A stretch of DNA of 64,000 nucleotides from positions 124,001-188,000 of the forward strand of contig NZ_RJWA01000004.1 in NCBI RefSeq assembly GCF_003762835.1, written 5' to 3'. Source of the stretch: Micromonospora sp. HM5-17 (GTDB taxonomy: Bacteria > Actinomycetota > Actinomycetes > Mycobacteriales > Micromonosporaceae). Positions 19,808 to 28,503 of the stretch are shown here, piece by piece. Positions within the stretch are counted from its first letter, which is position 1; the number at the start of each line of letters is the position of its first letter. The position numbers and the translations under genes were made by a program. The notes beneath the pieces were generated by a model that saw only the letters and a list, made by a program, of their open reading frames with translations, was not told where the DNA came from and did not search any database.

Positions 19808-20264
19808 TACGCCGGGCCGCCCGGTGCCCCCGGGACGTCCATTTCGGCTCCAGCGTACGTCCAGCCCGGATCCGTATCGGGTCCACCAATTCTGCTTCAT
19901 TTCTACAAGCAAACACCTGCGTCATGTAAATGCCCGTCACGGGCTGCGGAATTGTCTGTCAAAAATGCGAGAGGCCTCTTGCGTCGCCGCGGTCGGCCAC
20001 CCTAGCATCAGATTTCGTAACCGGCGGTCGACGACGGTCGATCAAATGTGGAATTCCTGTGTGTCGCGCCCGTCGCGCCGGTGATTGACGCGCCTCGACA
20101 CGTCATCCGGAATCGTCCGGCTCGCCATCGCGGCGGTCGGTCGGGTGGCGGCCCGGGAGCCGGGTGGCGGGCGGCGAGGGTGCCGCGGCGTCCCCGGCGG
20201 GGCACCGGGGCCGAGGCCGGGCGAGTTCCGAGAGCAGCTCCAGGACCGAAAGGGTGGTGTGCCG
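19808..20264. other. intergenic region (457 bp) upstream of the exporter-TE-NRPS operon
   Basis: AT-enriched between about 19870 and 20080, then GC-rich. It contains two short palindromes (GCCCGT-C-ACGGGC at 19932-19944; AGAGGCCTCT at 19971-19980) and a heptamer pair at 20084-20100 resembling the one before dpgA. No gene is supported here; an in-frame extension of the exporter to 20085 lacks a ribosome-binding site and conserved content. Confidence 0.55.
20084..20100 (+). promoter_or_regulatory. second candidate SARP heptamer pair
   Basis: ATTGACG at 20084-20090 and CTCGACA at 20094-20100, the same 10-bp period as the CTTGACG pair before dpgA (13 of 17 bases identical across the two sites). 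No good -10 follows at 8 nt, so support is weaker. Confidence 0.3.
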
Positions 20265-22586
20265 ATGGGTGAGCCTGTGGGGCCGCGCCCGACGCGGGGT
20301 CCGGTTCCGGCCGGGAGGCCGGGTCCGGTGAAGGTCCCGGTCGGCGGGCCGATCAGGATCCCGGTGCCGGCGGGTGGCGCCCCGCCGGGAGACGTCCCGG
20401 TGGACGGTCCCGGACCGGTGCCGGTGGACGGTGCCGGTCCGACCGGCGGGCCGGTCGCGGCGCCGGTGGCGGATGCCCGGCCGGTGGGCGGACCGGTGCT
20501 GGTGGACGGTGCCGGCCCGGCCGAGGGACCCGTACCCGCGGGTGGCCCGGCGCCCGGCGCGGGACCCGGCCCGGCCGGGCCGCCGATGCGGGTGATGGGG
20601 CCGATGCGGCGGATCGGCGGAGGGCCGGGTGCGGCCTTCGGCGAGGGCCCGGAGATGGCGCAGGGCCCGGTCACCGAGGGACAGACCCGGTACGGCTTCC
20701 GCGACACCATACGGCTGGCCGCGTCCGCGCTCCGACTCGTCTGGGCGGCCGGCCGCCGCGAGCTGATCACCATACTGGCGATGGACGTCCTGCAGGCGGT
20801 CGCGGTCTTCTTCGTGATCATTCAGCTGCAGCGGGTCATCACCGATCTGATCATCCGGAACGAGGGGGGTAGCGCCTCCCAACTCTTCCTCAACATCGGT
20901 CTCTTCGTCGGCGCGAACATCCTGGTGGTGATCGCGCAGGCGGTGATCTCCAACCGGAGACCACTGCTCAGCGAACGGACCGCGATGTACGTCTGCGGCC
21001 AGGTCATCCGGGTCGCCAGCGCCGCCGAACTGGGCGACTTCGACGACTCCCGGTTCCACGACCGGCTCCAGCGGGCGGCGGCGAGCGCCGCCACCCGCCC
21101 CTCGATGCTGGTGCAGAGCCTGGTCATGATCGTCCAGGAGCTGATCGCGGCGGTCTCGATCTGGCTGGCCCTGGTCCTCATCGCACCGTGGATCGCGGTG
21201 GCCCTGCTGGTGGTGGTCGTCCCGGTGTGGATCAGCGGTGTGCGGGGCGGCGAGCACTTCTTCGGGTTCATCACCCGGATCACTCACACCGACCGCGGGC
21301 GCAACTACCTCTTCGGCCTGCTCACCAGCCGGGAGGCGGCCAAGGAGATCCGGGCGTTCAACATCGCCGGCTTCCTGGCCGAGCGCTGGCGGGCCTCGAT
21401 GGGCAAGCGGATCGACCTGCTGGCCGAGACGATGCGCAAGCGGATGCGGGCCTCGCTGCTCGGCTCGGTGGGGAGCAACGTGGTGATGGCGCTCGCGGCG
21501 GCGGCGCTGATCGCGATGAACCACTGGGGAATGCTGACGCTGGCCGAGACGGCGACCGTGGCCGGTGTCCTGATGATGTTCAGCCAGCGGCTGCTCCGGT
21601 CGGTCGCCATGGCCAACGACTTCTTCGAGTCGGCTCCGCTGGTCCGCGACCTCAACGAGTTCCTCGCGCTCGAACCGAGCCTGATCCGGACCAGGTCCGG
21701 CCTTCCCTTCGGGGGCGAGTTCGCGGAGATCGAGCTGGATAACGTCTCGTTCACCTACTTCGGCGCCGAACGCGAGGCGCTCCGCGACGTGTCACTGCGC
21801 ATCCGTGCCGGCGAGGTGGTGGCCCTGGTCGGGGAGAACGGCTCCGGGAAGACCACCCTGGCCAAGCTCCTCGGCGGGCTGTACGTACCGCAGCAGGGCG
21901 CGATCCGGATCGACGGGACCGACCTGCGGGAGATCGACACCGACAGCTGGCGGTCCGCGGTCGCGGTGCTCTTCCAGGACTTCATCCGGTACGCGCTGCC
22001 GGCGGGCGAGAACATCCACGTCGGCCGGACCACCCGGGAGCCGGTGCTGGAGGAGATCCGGGCGGCGGCCCGGGCAGCCGGTGCCGACGACTTCCTCTCG
22101 GCGCTGCCGGACGGCTACCGGACGATCCTGTCGCCGCAGTTCAACCGCGGCCAGGACCTGTCGCTGGGACAGTGGCAGCGGGTGGCGCTCGCCCGGGCGT
22201 TCTACCGGGACGCGCCACTGGTCATCCTCGACGAGCCGACCGCGTCGCTGGACGCCCGGGCGGAACGCGCCCTCTTCGACAGCGTGCGGGACCTGTACGC
22301 GAACCGTACCGTGCTGCTGGTCTCCCACCGGTTCGCCACGGTGCGCTCCGCCGACCGCATCATCGTGCTGCGCGACGGTCGGGTCATCGAGCAGGGCACC
22401 CACGACGAGCTGATGGCGGCGAACGGCCTCTACGCGGAGCTGTTCACCATCCAGGCCAGCGGCTTCGTCGACGCCGCGGAGGAGGACGACGATCCGGAGG
22501 CCTCGGGTGACCGGGAGTCCGGAGCCGTCGGCGAGCCGGGTGGGGCGCCCCGGATCGGGGCCGCGCCGGTTCAGGGGGGACGGTGA
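20265..22586 (+). CDS. ABC exporter (fused membrane and ATPase domains) with Pro/Gly/Val-rich N-terminus
   Basis: 773 aa from ATG 20265 (AAAGGGTGG upstream). Residues 1-140 are low-complexity, with repeated VDG[PA]GP and GGPV units, unlike normal ABC exporters. The membrane domain (about 150-470) has roughly six helices, followed by an ATPase with Walker A GENGSGKTT, Walker B LVILDEPTASLD and switch SHRFAT. The signature is LSLGQW instead of LSGGQ. Such half-size exporters occur in glycopeptide-type clusters. GTGA overlap with the thioesterase gene. It probably exports the Dpg-containing product. Confidence 0.88.
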   Translation: MGEPVGPRPTRGPVPAGRPGPVKVPVGGPIRIPVPAGGAPPGDVPVDGPGPVPVDGAGPTGGPVAAPVADARPVGGPVLVDGAGPAEGPVPAGGPAPGAGPGPAGPPMRVMGPMRRIGGGPGAAFGEGPEMAQGPVTEGQTRYGFRDTIRLAASALRLVWAAGRRELITILAMDVLQAVAVFFVIIQLQRVITDLIIRNEGGSASQLFLNIGLFVGANILVVIAQAVISNRRPLLSERTAMYVCGQVIRVASAAELGDFDDSRFHDRLQRAAASAATRPSMLVQSLVMIVQELIAAVSIWLALVLIAPWIAVALLVVVVPVWISGVRGGEHFFGFITRITHTDRGRNYLFGLLTSREAAKEIRAFNIAGFLAERWRASMGKRIDLLAETMRKRMRASLLGSVGSNVVMALAAAALIAMNHWGMLTLAETATVAGVLMMFSQRLLRSVAMANDFFESAPLVRDLNEFLALEPSLIRTRSGLPFGGEFAEIELDNVSFTYFGAEREALRDVSLRIRAGEVVALVGENGSGKTTLAKLLGGLYVPQQGAIRIDGTDLREIDTDSWRSAVAVLFQDFIRYALPAGENIHVGRTTREPVLEEIRAAARAAGADDFLSALPDGYRTILSPQFNRGQDLSLGQWQRVALARAFYRDAPLVILDEPTASLDARAERALFDSVRDLYANRTVLLVSHRFATVRSADRIIVLRDGRVIEQGTHDELMAANGLYAELFTIQASGFVDAAEEDDDPEASGDRESGAVGEPGGAPRIGAAPVQGGR

Positions 22587-23674
22587 CCAGCCAGCCGGCC
22601 GGGCGGGGGGTGCCGCCGGAATCCGCGTCGATCCCGGTGGGCCGCTCCTCCGCCGGCCGGCTGGCGATCCGGGGCCGGCCGGGGCCGGCCGGGAGGGGAC
22701 ATCGCTGGGGCCCGCCGGCCCCCGCGGGTCGGCCGGTCCACGCCGGCCCGCCGCTTTCCGCCGGTACGTCTCCCACAGGCCCGCGGCTCCCCGCCGTCCC
22801 GCCGTCTCCCGCCGGCCCGCCGGCCCCGGATCCGGTCGACGACGGGGTGCTGATCCCGATCCGTCGGGGGGAGCGCTTCCCGGCGGTCTTCGGGGTGCAC
22901 TCCTCCACCGGCGGGGTGGCCGAGTTCGTCACCCTGGCCCAGCAACTCGACGACGGGCAGCAGTTCTTCGGGCTCCAGTCCCGGGGGCTGCTCGGCGGAC
23001 CGCGGCCGGTCCCGACCGTGCCGGAGATGGCCCGGGACTACCTCGGGCAGGTACGGCGGGTGCAGCCGGTCGGGCCGTACCTCTTCGCGGCCTGGTCGAT
23101 GGGGGGCTACGTCGCGGTCGAGATGGCGCGGCAGGCGGCCGAGCGGGGCGACCGGGTCGGCGGCGTCTTCCTGATCGCGCCGCCGCACGACGACCGGTAC
23201 GGCCCGTGGCGGCGCTGGACGGGATGGCGGGCAGCCCGGAAGGTCCTGCGGAACCTGGACGACCGGATCGGGGCGGAGCCGGCCGAGGCGCCTCCGGGGC
23301 GGGAACTCCTGCCGTTGTGGGACCTGGACGAGGAGTCGTTGCCGGACCCGCTCGACGACGGCGTGGGCCTGCTCAGCGCGGAGGACCGGCAGCGGTTGCG
23401 GGTTGAGCGGACGAACCTGGTCAACGTCTGGGCCGGAATCCGCTACCGCGCGCGGCTGCGCCGGAGACTGCGCCCGTACGACCTGCGGGTCGTGCTCTTC
23501 GTGCCGCGCGACGACCCGGCGCGGGAGCGGCGCGACGCGGTCGCGCAGTGGCGAGGCGCGCTCCGGACCGAGCCCGAGGTGGTGTCCGTGCCGGGCGGAC
23601 ACGGCGACGTCCTGGTCGGGCCCGGGGCCCGGCTGATCGGGGCCCGGCTCCGCGCCGAGGTGGCCCGATGGTGA
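22583..23674 (+). CDS. stand-alone NRPS/PKS thioesterase
   Basis: 363 aa alpha/beta hydrolase. The first ~80 residues are Pro/Gly/Ala-rich; the catalytic part begins near IPIRRGERFPAVFGVHSSTGG. Nucleophile Ser172 in AAWSMGGY, a candidate Asp in VPRDDPARE and His343 in GGHGDVL complete the triad. The FFGLQSRGL stretch is more like a C-terminal releasing TE (EntF type) than an editing type II TE, suggesting a detached release domain for the adjacent NRPS, which has none (inference). GTG 22583 overlaps the exporter stop. Confidence 0.83.
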   Translation: MTSQPAGRGVPPESASIPVGRSSAGRLAIRGRPGPAGRGHRWGPPAPAGRPVHAGPPLSAGTSPTGPRLPAVPPSPAGPPAPDPVDDGVLIPIRRGERFPAVFGVHSSTGGVAEFVTLAQQLDDGQQFFGLQSRGLLGGPRPVPTVPEMARDYLGQVRRVQPVGPYLFAAWSMGGYVAVEMARQAAERGDRVGGVFLIAPPHDDRYGPWRRWTGWRAARKVLRNLDDRIGAEPAEAPPGRELLPLWDLDEESLPDPLDDGVGLLSAEDRQRLRVERTNLVNVWAGIRYRARLRRRLRPYDLRVVLFVPRDDPARERRDAVAQWRGALRTEPEVVSVPGGHGDVLVGPGARLIGARLRAEVARW

Positions 23675-23827
23675 CGGGTCCGGCCCACGACGTCGCGCTC
23701 GTGGTGACGAGGGCGACGGTGAACCACGGCGCCGCGCCCGGATCGGCGGCGGCGAGGTCCGCGGACCCCCGACCGGGCCGGCCGCGGCGGCAATTGCCCG
23801 AAGCAAGTGACTGGCGAGGGTGGGTGT

Positions 23828-26800
23828 GTGCAGGTGACGGTCTCTCCTTCTGAACTTCTTGGCGACCTCGAGGGCCGGGGTGTTCGCCTCTACCTGGCCG
23901 AGGACCAGCTCCGGGCGCTCGCCCCGAGGAACGTCCTCACCGAGGAGTTGCGGCAGCGGATCCGGGACAGCCGGGAGGCGCTGATCGAGCTGCTGCGGCG
24001 GCGGGCCAGCCAGGCTGACCTCATGACGGCCCCGCCGATCCGGGTGGCGGGCCGGGACGGGGTGCTGCCGCTGTCGTTCGCGCAGCAGCGCCTCTGGTTC
24101 CTGGCCCAGCTCGACCCGGACTCGGTGGAGTACAACATGCCGATGCCGGTGTGGTGGGAGGGCGACCTCGACCGGTCCGCCCTCGCCCGGGCCCTGGAGA
24201 CCCTGCTGGAGCGGCACGAGGTGCTGCGAACCCGGCTGGTCGAGGGGCCCGACGGGGTGGCCTGCCAGGTCATCGACCCGCCGCCCCGGGTGGAGCTGCC
24301 GGTGGTGGACGTCTCCGCCGAGCCCGACCCGACCGCCGCCGCGCAGGCCCTGATCGCCCAGGACGGCGCGGTGCCGTTCGACCTCGCCACCGGGCCACTG
24401 ATCCGGGCCCGGCTGATCCGGGTCAACGACCGCGAACACGTCCTCGCGCTCTGCGTGCACCACGTGGTCTTCGACGAGTGGTCGTCCGGGATCTTCCGGC
24501 GCGAACTGGGAGAACTGTACGACGCGTACCGGACCGGACGCCCGCCGAGGCTGCCGGAGCTGCCGGTGCAGTACGCCGACTTCGCGGTCTGGCAGCGGGA
24601 GTGGCTGACCGGCGAGGTGCTGGAACGGCAGTTGGAGTACTGGCGCAAGACCCTGGCCGGTGCCCCGGTTCTGGAACTGCCGACCGACCGTCCCCGACCG
24701 CCGGTGCGGTCGTCGGCGGGTGCCTCGGTGGAGTTCGAGGTGCCGGAGCGGGTGGTCGAGGGGCTGCGGGCGGTGACGCGGACCGCGGGCGCGTCGATGT
24801 TCATGACGCTGTTCAGCGCCTTCGCCGTGCTGCTCAGCCGCTACAGCGGCCAGGACGACGTGGTGATCGGCACCCCGATCGCGAACCGGAACCGGGCGGA
24901 GATCGAGGGGCTGATCGGGTTCTTCGTGAACACCCTGGTGCTGCGGACCGACCTCTCCGGCGACCCGACCTTCGCCGAGCTGCTTGGCCGGGTCCGGGAG
25001 GTGGCGCTGAGCGCGTACGCCCACCAGGACGTGCCGTTCGAGTCCGTCGTGGACGCGCTCGGGGTCAAGCGGGACCGGTCCCGGACCCCGTTGTTCCAGG
25101 TGATGTTCAGCTACGCCCAGGGCGGCGGGGCCCGGGCCGACGCGGAGGGCCCGGTAGGTCCGGTCGCGCCGGCCCGGCCCACCCCGGCCGAGGGCGGGGA
25201 CGGGCACGCCCCGAAGCCGGTCAAGTTCGACCTGGCGTTGGCCTTCGGGGAGACCGGTGGCGGCGGACTCGCCGGCGGCCTCCAGTACGCCACCAGCCTC
25301 TTCGACGCCGACCGGATCGACCGGCTGGTGCGGCACCTGCTGGTGCTGCTGGAGGCGATCGCCGCCAATCCGCACCGGCGGCTCTCCCAACTGCCGCTGC
25401 TGACCGCCGAGGAGCTGGCGGAGCTGGACCGGTGGAACAGCGCCACGGCCGAGGTCCCGGCGGTCGGCGGCGTACACGAGCTGGTCGCCGCCCAGGCGGC
25501 GGCCCGGCCGGACGCGGTGGCGTTGCGCTCCGCGGGGGTGTGGCTGAGCTACGCGGAACTGGAGGCCCGGGCCAACCGACTGGCCCGCTACCTGCGGCAG
25601 GTCGGCGCGGCCCGGGAGGATCTGGTCGGGCTCTGCCTGCCGCGCGGCATCGACATGGTGGTGGCGGTGCTGGCGGTCTGGAAGGCGGGCGGCGCGTACG
25701 TGCCGATGGACCCGCAGTATCCGGCGGACCGGCTCGGCTACATGCTGACGGACAGCGGCGCCCGGTTCCTGGTGGCGACCGCGGAGACGGTGCGCACCCT
25801 GCCGGCCGGCGCGGTGCCGGCGGAGGTCCGGGTTCTGGTGCTGGACGACGCGGAGGTCCGGAGCGCGCTGGCGGAGCTGCCGGCCGACCCGGTCGGGCTG
25901 ACGGTCTCGCCGGACCAGGCCGCGTACGTCATCTACACCTCCGGCTCGACCGGTCGACCCAAGGGAGTGCAGGTCAGCCACCGGGGAGTGGTGAACCTGG
26001 CGGTCGCGATGCAGCCGGTGCTCGGGGTGACCGCGGGGACGGTGGCACTCCAGTTCGCCTCGTTCAGCTTCGACGCGGCGGTGCTGGACATGGCGGTGGT
26101 GCTCGCCAACGGCGGCACCCTGGCGATCGCCACCGCGGCCGAGCAGGCCGAGCCGGGCGCGCTCGCCGCGATGATCGCCGACAACGGGGTGCAGACGGCC
26201 AGCGTGGTGCCGTCGCTGCTGGCCGTGCTCGATCCGGACCAGGTGCCCGGGGTACGCAACTGGGTGGTCGGCGCGGAGCGGTTGTCCGCCGGGCTGGCCC
26301 GTACCTGGGCCTCCCGGGCCCGGTTGTGCAACACGTACGGGCCGACCGAGGCCACCGTCATCACCACGGCGGTGCCGCTGACCGTACCTGACGGGGATCC
26401 GGAGCAGGACCCGCTCCCGCCGATCGGCGCGCCGATCGCGAACACCACGGTCCGGGTGCTGGACCGTTCCCTGCGCCCGGTGCCGGTCGGGGTGACCGGG
26501 GAGATCTACATCGGTGGTCCGGGCGTCGCCCGGGGCTACCACCGCCGGCCGGCGTTGACCGCGCGGCACTTCGTGCCCGACCCGGTCGCCGCCGACGGGT
26601 CCCGGCTGTACCGCTCCGGCGACCTGGGCCGGTGGCGCGCGGACGGGCAGCTGGAGTTCCTCGGCCGGGCCGACAACCAGGTCAAGGTCCGGGGATTCCG
26701 GATCGAGCCGGGGGAGATCGAGCACGTCCTGCGGACACATCCCGGAATCGCCGCGGCCGTGGTAATCGCGGACGGCGAGGGGGAGGACCGTCGGCTGGTC

Positions 26801-27280
26801 GGCTACCTCGTTCCGGCCGGCACCGATGGGCCGCCGCCCATCGCGGAGCTGCGCGACTTCCTCCGGGAACGGCTGCCGGAGTTCATGGTGCCGGCGGTCT
26901 TCGTCCCCCTGGACGCGCTGCCGCTCGGGCCGAACGGCAAGCTGGACCGCGCCGCGCTGCCGGTTCCGGACGGGGCACGGCTCGGCCCGGTCGGCGTCTA
27001 CGAGGCGCCCCGGAACGCCACCGAGGAGCTGCTCGCCGGGATCTGGGCCGAACTGCTCAAGGTGGAGCGGGTCGGGGTGCACGACAACTTCTTCGACCTC
27101 GGCGGCCACTCGCTGCTGGCCACCCAGGTGATGTCCCGGGTACGGGCCATCTTCGACGTGGAGATCCCCCTCGCCACGCTCTTCGACCACCCCACCATCG
27201 CCGGGCTGGCGAAGGTGATCAACCAGCCCGTGCTGGAGGCGAGCGGTGGCCAGGAGGGGCTCGAGGAGTTCCAGCTGTGA
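23828..27280 (+). CDS. single-module NRPS (docking-C-A-T)
   Basis: 1150 aa from GTG 23828 (GAGGG 7 nt upstream; 23807 and 23834 are alternatives). Domains: TubC-type N-terminal docking (about 4-56), condensation (70-490; active site HHVVFDEWS at 211), adenylation (540-1040; TSGSTGRPKG at 704, YGPTE, A10 NGKLDR) and thiolation (Ser1095 in LGGHSLLAT). No TE, E or second module. Specificity residues aligned by eye to PheA read D-A-L-S-V-G-T-V-I-K; Dpg as substrate is a contextual guess. The docking domain implies an upstream partner not in this window. Confidence 0.92.
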   Translation: MQVTVSPSELLGDLEGRGVRLYLAEDQLRALAPRNVLTEELRQRIRDSREALIELLRRRASQADLMTAPPIRVAGRDGVLPLSFAQQRLWFLAQLDPDSVEYNMPMPVWWEGDLDRSALARALETLLERHEVLRTRLVEGPDGVACQVIDPPPRVELPVVDVSAEPDPTAAAQALIAQDGAVPFDLATGPLIRARLIRVNDREHVLALCVHHVVFDEWSSGIFRRELGELYDAYRTGRPPRLPELPVQYADFAVWQREWLTGEVLERQLEYWRKTLAGAPVLELPTDRPRPPVRSSAGASVEFEVPERVVEGLRAVTRTAGASMFMTLFSAFAVLLSRYSGQDDVVIGTPIANRNRAEIEGLIGFFVNTLVLRTDLSGDPTFAELLGRVREVALSAYAHQDVPFESVVDALGVKRDRSRTPLFQVMFSYAQGGGARADAEGPVGPVAPARPTPAEGGDGHAPKPVKFDLALAFGETGGGGLAGGLQYATSLFDADRIDRLVRHLLVLLEAIAANPHRRLSQLPLLTAEELAELDRWNSATAEVPAVGGVHELVAAQAAARPDAVALRSAGVWLSYAELEARANRLARYLRQVGAAREDLVGLCLPRGIDMVVAVLAVWKAGGAYVPMDPQYPADRLGYMLTDSGARFLVATAETVRTLPAGAVPAEVRVLVLDDAEVRSALAELPADPVGLTVSPDQAAYVIYTSGSTGRPKGVQVSHRGVVNLAVAMQPVLGVTAGTVALQFASFSFDAAVLDMAVVLANGGTLAIATAAEQAEPGALAAMIADNGVQTASVVPSLLAVLDPDQVPGVRNWVVGAERLSAGLARTWASRARLCNTYGPTEATVITTAVPLTVPDGDPEQDPLPPIGAPIANTTVRVLDRSLRPVPVGVTGEIYIGGPGVARGYHRRPALTARHFVPDPVAADGSRLYRSGDLGRWRADGQLEFLGRADNQVKVRGFRIEPGEIEHVLRTHPGIAAAVVIADGEGEDRRLVGYLVPAGTDGPPPIAELRDFLRERLPEFMVPAVFVPLDALPLGPNGKLDRAALPVPDGARLGPVGVYEAPRNATEELLAGIWAELLKVERVGVHDNFFDLGGHSLLATQVMSRVRAIFDVEIPLATLFDHPTIAGLAKVINQPVLEASGGQEGLEEFQL

Positions 27281-27317
27281 CCGCCGGTGGTCGGTGACCG
27301 CCGGCACCCGGGCGGAC

Positions 27318-27352
27318 GCCGTGGCGACGTGCCGCCGGTACGTCGCCACGGC
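27318..27352 (+). terminator. terminator after the NRPS gene
   Basis: Perfect 13-bp stem GCCGTGGCGACGT / ACGTCGCCACGGC with a 9-nt loop, 37 bp after the NRPS stop and before the GNAT start. It probably ends the exporter-TE-NRPS transcript. Confidence 0.65.
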
Positions 27353-27382
27353 CGACCCGGGCCGACACCGATGGGAGCGGCG

Positions 27383-27919
27383 GTGACGACGACGGCATTT
27401 CCGCCGATTCGGATCGAGACCCAGCGGTTGGTCGTCGCCGAGTTCGAGGCGGCGGACGCGGGGAACGTCGCGGTCGTGATCGCGGCGGGGGAGTGGGACG
27501 CGTTGCCGCCCGGGGCGCCTCGCGACGCCGGCGCGGTGTGGCGATGGCTGCGGACCGACCTGGGTGTCTTCCGGGAGGCCGGACAGGGCGTGCACCTGGC
27601 GATCCGGCAGCGGGACAGCGGTACCCACGTCGGCGCGATGAGCCTGTTCCGCCTGGACCGCCGGCAGGGGACAGCCGAGGTCGGGTACGGCCTCCGGCCC
27701 GCCATGCGCGGCCGGGGGTACGCCGTCGAGGCGCTCTCCGCGCTGACCGCGTGGGCGCTCTCGACCGGCGGGTTGCGCCGGGTCGACGCGGTCACCGCGC
27801 CGGAGAACGCCGCCTCGCAACGGGTGGCCGAGCGGGCCGGCTACCTCCGGGTGGGCGTCACCCGCGATCCGCTGACGGGCCGGGAGATGCTGGTCTACCG
27901 GCGTACGCGAGCCGACTGA
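27383..27919 (+). CDS. GNAT-family acetyltransferase (RimJ-like)
   Basis: 178 aa from GTG 27383 (GGGAG 5 nt upstream; ATG 27371 possible). GNAT fold with acetyl-CoA-binding motif A RGRGYAVEAL and the AENAASQRVAERAGY C-terminal element typical of RimJ/RimL-type N-acetyltransferases. A terminator separates it from the NRPS gene, so membership in the cluster is uncertain: it may acetylate the product or a protein N-terminus. Confidence 0.8.
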   Translation: MTTTAFPPIRIETQRLVVAEFEAADAGNVAVVIAAGEWDALPPGAPRDAGAVWRWLRTDLGVFREAGQGVHLAIRQRDSGTHVGAMSLFRLDRRQGTAEVGYGLRPAMRGRGYAVEALSALTAWALSTGGLRRVDAVTAPENAASQRVAERAGYLRVGVTRDPLTGREMLVYRRTRAD

Positions 27920-28013
27920 CCGTACGCACCCGCGAGCTGTCGGGCTCGTCGATCAGCCCACGTCGCCACCGCGGTCCGAATCCCCGGCGACGAACATCAC
28001 CCGCTCCGAGAGG

Positions 28014-28069
28014 TGTGAGGAAGGGCCCCTTCTTATCGTTTTTTGTATATAAAGGGGCCCTTCCTCACA
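28014..28069. repeat. interspersed palindromic element (GGAAGGGGCCCTT type), copy 1
   Basis: Perfect 18-bp inverted repeat (TGTGAGGAAGGGCCCCTT and its complement) around a 20-nt AT-rich loop containing TTTTTT. A related, decayed copy lies at 47589-47636. Elements of this kind, with a GGAAGGGGCCC core, recur in Micromonosporaceae genomes (recalled knowledge). Here it also could terminate the GNAT transcript. Confidence 0.75.
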
Positions 28070-28178
28070 GCCGTGGGTCACGTCTGACCGGGGGCAGGGC
28101 CCAGGGCTTCGGCGCGTATTCGGCACGGACGCCCGTCAGCGCCCGGTGACGGCCGGACACCGCCGAACAGAAGAAGAT

Positions 28179-28211
28179 CGCCCCTGACCGTGTCTTGCCT
28201 GGTCAGGGGCG
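28179..28211 (-). terminator. tRNA-Arg terminator
   Basis: Perfect 11-bp stem CGCCCCTGACC / GGTCAGGGGCG with an 11-nt loop; on the minus strand it is followed by ATCTTCTTCTGTT, a T-rich tail. A good intrinsic terminator 22 bp past the tRNA. Confidence 0.8.
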
Positions 28212-28233
28212 ACTCTGTGCTGGTCGTCCAGGG

Positions 28234-28305
28234 TGCCCCCGGCAGGATTCGAACCTGCGCACCCGCCTCCGGAGGGCGGTGCTCTATCCCCTGAGCTACG
28301 GGGGC
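28234..28305 (-). tRNA. tRNA-Arg (anticodon CCG)
   Basis: 72 nt without encoded CCA. Acceptor stem GCCCCCG / CGGGGGC, D arm GCTC...GAGC, anticodon stem CCGCC/GGCGG with loop CTCCGGA (anticodon CCG, reads CGG), T arm GCAGG-TTCGAAT-CCTGC and discriminator A. All stems pair fully. Confidence 0.95.
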
Positions 28306-28503
28306 TCAGCGACCCAGGAAGAGTAGCAAACGAGGCCGCCCGGCGCCGAATCGGTATCCGTCGTGCCGTTCGGGTCGTCCGGCGTACCCGTGCCATCGCC
28401 GGTCGACCCGGGGCATCCGGTGGCCGTCGCCCGGAGCCGCGGTCGCCGGCCGGAGGCCCGGGCCGGTGCGTCGGGCCTTGCCGCACCGGCCCGGGCACAC
28501 CGG

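Larger units (their letters stand above)
27920..28233. other. intergenic region with palindromic element and tRNA terminator
   Basis: 314 bp between the GNAT gene and tRNA-Arg. Contains the 18-bp palindromic element at 28014-28069 and the tRNA terminator at 28179-28211; nothing else recognisable. Confidence 0.6.

Noticed and set aside
22571-27820. 1749-codon open frame on the minus strand antisense to the thioesterase and NRPS genes
   Set aside because: High-GC shadow of the plus-strand genes; translation is Arg/Gly/Pro-rich without domains, while the plus strand encodes clear TE and NRPS domains.
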